This document shows positions 5,154 to 6,098 of a stretch of 6,098 nt of DNA, piece after piece (the first letter of the stretch is position 1; each line of letters opens with the position of its first letter). The stretch is taken from contig JAHIVD010000069.1 in assembly GCA_018816815.1 (NCBI GenBank), positions 1 through 6,098 of the forward strand, in the 5' to 3' direction. The translations under genes were made by a program, and so were the position numbers. Below the pieces are notes generated by a model. It saw only the letters and a program-made list of their open reading frames with translations, ran no database searches and was not told where the DNA came from. Source of the DNA: Patescibacteria group bacterium. Its GTDB lineage: Bacteria; Patescibacteriota; Microgenomatia; Daviesbacterales; UBA10151.

Positions 5154-5170
5154 AGTCAGGTTTTGGTCTT
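5135..5170. terminator. Bidirectional intrinsic terminator
   Basis: CCTGcCTT (5141-5148) pairs with AAGtCAGG (5153-5160) around an ATTG loop, with one internal mismatch. T-rich sequence follows on the forward strand, and an A-run precedes it, which gives a T-run for reverse-strand transcripts. Both flanking stop codons lie inside the hairpin. Confidence 0.6.
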
Positions 5171-5365
5171 TTTCTTTATTGCTTTTTTTAATTCCTCGCT
5201 TCTTTCTTTATCAACCACCTTATGAGCAATTAGATGAGCCAAGGTTTGCATGCTACCAAGCATTTTTATGGCGTTGGCCCGTGTCGCATTTTTTGGATCG
5301 GTTTGTTTTAAAAACCCAACAACGCTTTCAATATCTTTTTCGAATTGATTTTTCTTTTTTGCCAC
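5156..5365 (-). CDS. Small lysine-rich protein of unknown function
   Basis: I do not recognise this 69-residue protein. It is strongly basic at both ends (AKKKNQ and KKAIKKKTKT), with a helical middle (about 7-62) including an Ala/Leu/His stretch (MQTLAHLIAHKVV). There is no membrane segment or cysteine. The basic ends might bind nucleic acid, but that is only a guess. The start is GTG at 5365; a very good promoter lies just upstream, with the -10 box nine bases away, implying a leaderless transcript. It is convergent with the XRE regulator and 22 bp downstream of the PLD gene on the same strand. Whether it pairs functionally with the regulator is unknown. Confidence 0.6.
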   Translation of the reverse strand: MAKKKNQFEKDIESVVGFLKQTDPKNATRANAIKMLGSMQTLAHLIAHKVVDKERSEELKKAIKKKTKT

Positions 5366-5374
5366 AATAGGTAT

Positions 5375-5404
5375 ATTATACTTTTTTTTAAACGAATCTG
5401 TCTA
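5375..5404 (-). promoter_or_regulatory. Promoter of the small basic protein
   Basis: On the reverse strand TAGACA (5404-5399) and TATAAT (5380-5375, perfect consensus) are 18 bp apart. The -35 box lies inside the last codons of the PLD gene. The GTG start follows the -10 box by 9 nt, so a leaderless mRNA is expected. Confidence 0.55.
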
Positions 5405-5831
5405 ATCTTAAAAAGTTAAACATCTCTAAGGCTAATTTTTCACTGCTAATCCTTCTCATTATTTCCCGACTTCTTACTTGAGATAGAATATTCAAACTAC
5501 CTTCCCAAAGTATTTTTCTGTCCAAAATTGCCAGCTTCCTGTGGTGATTGCCAATACAGATAAAAACCTGTACCCCAATTGCTTCAAATCTCTGAATTTC
5601 TGATTCCGATTGTTGCTCAAAGTTGCTATTTATATAGTCCTTTGGGTTTCTGGTTAAAATATAAACCTTAATCCCCTGCTTTACCATTTTTTCAAAAACC
5701 GGATAAAGTGTTTTCATCCTTTTTGTAGATATAAACGGACTTTCAACAATAACCTCTTTTTGACAACCCAACAAATCCTTAATAAATTTCTGGTAAAAGG
5801 TCTTTTCATCAAAGAGGGAAGACTTAAACAT
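5388..5831 (-). CDS. Phospholipase D-family (single HKD motif) protein
   Basis: This 147-residue protein has one PLDc_2-type domain. The HKD motif is H97-x-K99-x4-D104, followed by G111-S112-x-N114. The preceding strand-helix units VIVESPFIS (27-35) and GIKVYILT (53-60) are typical of the fold. Single-HKD proteins dimerise to form an active site and act as nucleases (Nuc/BfiL-like), phosphodiesterases or helicase-associated modules. The small, soluble, unsecreted form favours a nuclease-type role, which is an inference. I chose ATG 5831, not the in-frame upstream ATG 5855, because GAGGAGG lies six bases before it. It overlaps by 8 nt (ATGTTTAA) the end of an upstream gene, so the two were translationally coupled; that partner is now truncated. 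Confidence 0.8.
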   Translation of the reverse strand: MFKSSLFDEKTFYQKFIKDLLGCQKEVIVESPFISTKRMKTLYPVFEKMVKQGIKVYILTRNPKDYINSNFEQQSESEIQRFEAIGVQVFICIGNHHRKLAILDRKILWEGSLNILSQVRSREIMRRISSEKLALEMFNFLRLDRFV

Positions 5832-5964
5832 TTTTAGCCTCCTCTTTAACTTCAATTACCGACACTTTTCTGTTATAATAAGTGAAGCCTAACTCTTTTA
5901 ATTTCTCGTAAGTTTTGAAAATACTGGAGAAAAGGTGTTCCACCCATGGGACATTGGGCTCACT
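5824..5964 (-). pseudogene. C-terminal tail of a truncated gene upstream of the PLD gene
   Basis: A reverse-strand frame gives 46 residues ending in VSVIEVKEEAKNV and TAA. It has a natural protein-like composition (EHLFSSIFKTYEKLKELGF) and overlaps the PLD start in the manner of an operon partner. An in-frame TAG (5967-5965) lies where recombinase homology begins, so everything further upstream in this gene has been replaced. Too little remains to name it. It overlaps in another frame the last out-of-homology residues of the recombinase fragment. Confidence 0.5.
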
Positions 5965-6098
5965 CTATAACCCATTCTGACATAACGGATTTCAGCGCCG
6001 ATCATCCTGCTTAAAATGTCTCTAATCTCATCTTTTGCCCGTTCTGCTTCCAGAATCTCGCTTTTTTTCGTTGGAGAATAAACACTCCAATCAAACCG
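5898..6098 (-). pseudogene. Second serine recombinase, C-terminally truncated, cut by window edge
   Basis: The reverse-strand frame enters from the right edge and encodes 45 residues closely matching positions 74-118 of the recombinase at 80-1630 (39 of 45 identical), including PTKKSEILEAERAKDE and MIGAEIRYVRMGYRV. After that Val, at about 5961, homology stops abruptly. Twenty unrelated residues follow before TAA at 5898. The Recombinase domain, zinc ribbon and coiled coil are therefore missing, and it cannot be a working integrase. Its N-terminal catalytic part may be intact beyond the window. At the nucleotide level the two copies differ at many silent positions, so they are related genes from separate insertions, not a recent duplication. 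Confidence 0.75.

Overview
The window is AT-rich and gene-dense, with very small proteins. It looks like a genome segment of a candidate-phylum bacterium of the Patescibacteria/CPR type. That placement is an inference. It rests on the serine recombinase family (SIDRFTRGG and ERAKDEMRD motifs), the short membrane-anchored M23 peptidase, small orphan proteins, and promoters so close to start codons that transcripts would be leaderless. No ribosomal or other marker gene is present to confirm it.

Left part (1-2249): a tRNA-Lys(CTT) gene is followed by a large serine recombinase on the opposite strand. Its reading frame runs into the tRNA, so its last 20 residues are antisense tRNA. This is the layout expected when an element has integrated at the 3' end of a tRNA gene. 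The recombinase has lost its N-terminus, including the nucleophilic serine, at about 1690. A divergent, intact-looking M23 metallopeptidase begins exactly there.

Centre (about 2310-4900): this is the most interesting part. Four unrelated ORFs all point the same way: an MBL-fold hydrolase, a small orphan, a HEPN-like protein and a nucleoside deoxyribosyltransferase-like protein. Three of them are followed by an imperfect palindrome with the design of an integron attC site: an outer ...AAC / GTT... box pair, an unpaired spacer, and a stem of about 10-12 positions with a variable middle. The fourth ORF is followed by what looks like the left half of such a site. A GTTAAAC box stands before the first ORF, with a possible promoter just upstream. 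I read this as an array of mobile integron gene cassettes without a visible integron integrase (a CALIN-like arrangement).

Right part (4901-6098): an XRE-family regulator (+) converges with a small basic protein (-), both stop codons lying inside one hairpin terminator. A PLD-family protein (-) lies upstream of the basic protein, overlapping by 8 nt the tail of a truncated gene. That tail is joined at about 5960 to a fragment of a second serine recombinase, 39/45 residues identical to the left copy where they overlap. The left copy lacks its N-terminus and the right copy lacks its C-terminus. The accessory segment is therefore bracketed by two broken, same-orientation recombinase genes, a record of repeated insertion and rearrangement (or, less likely, of assembly joins).
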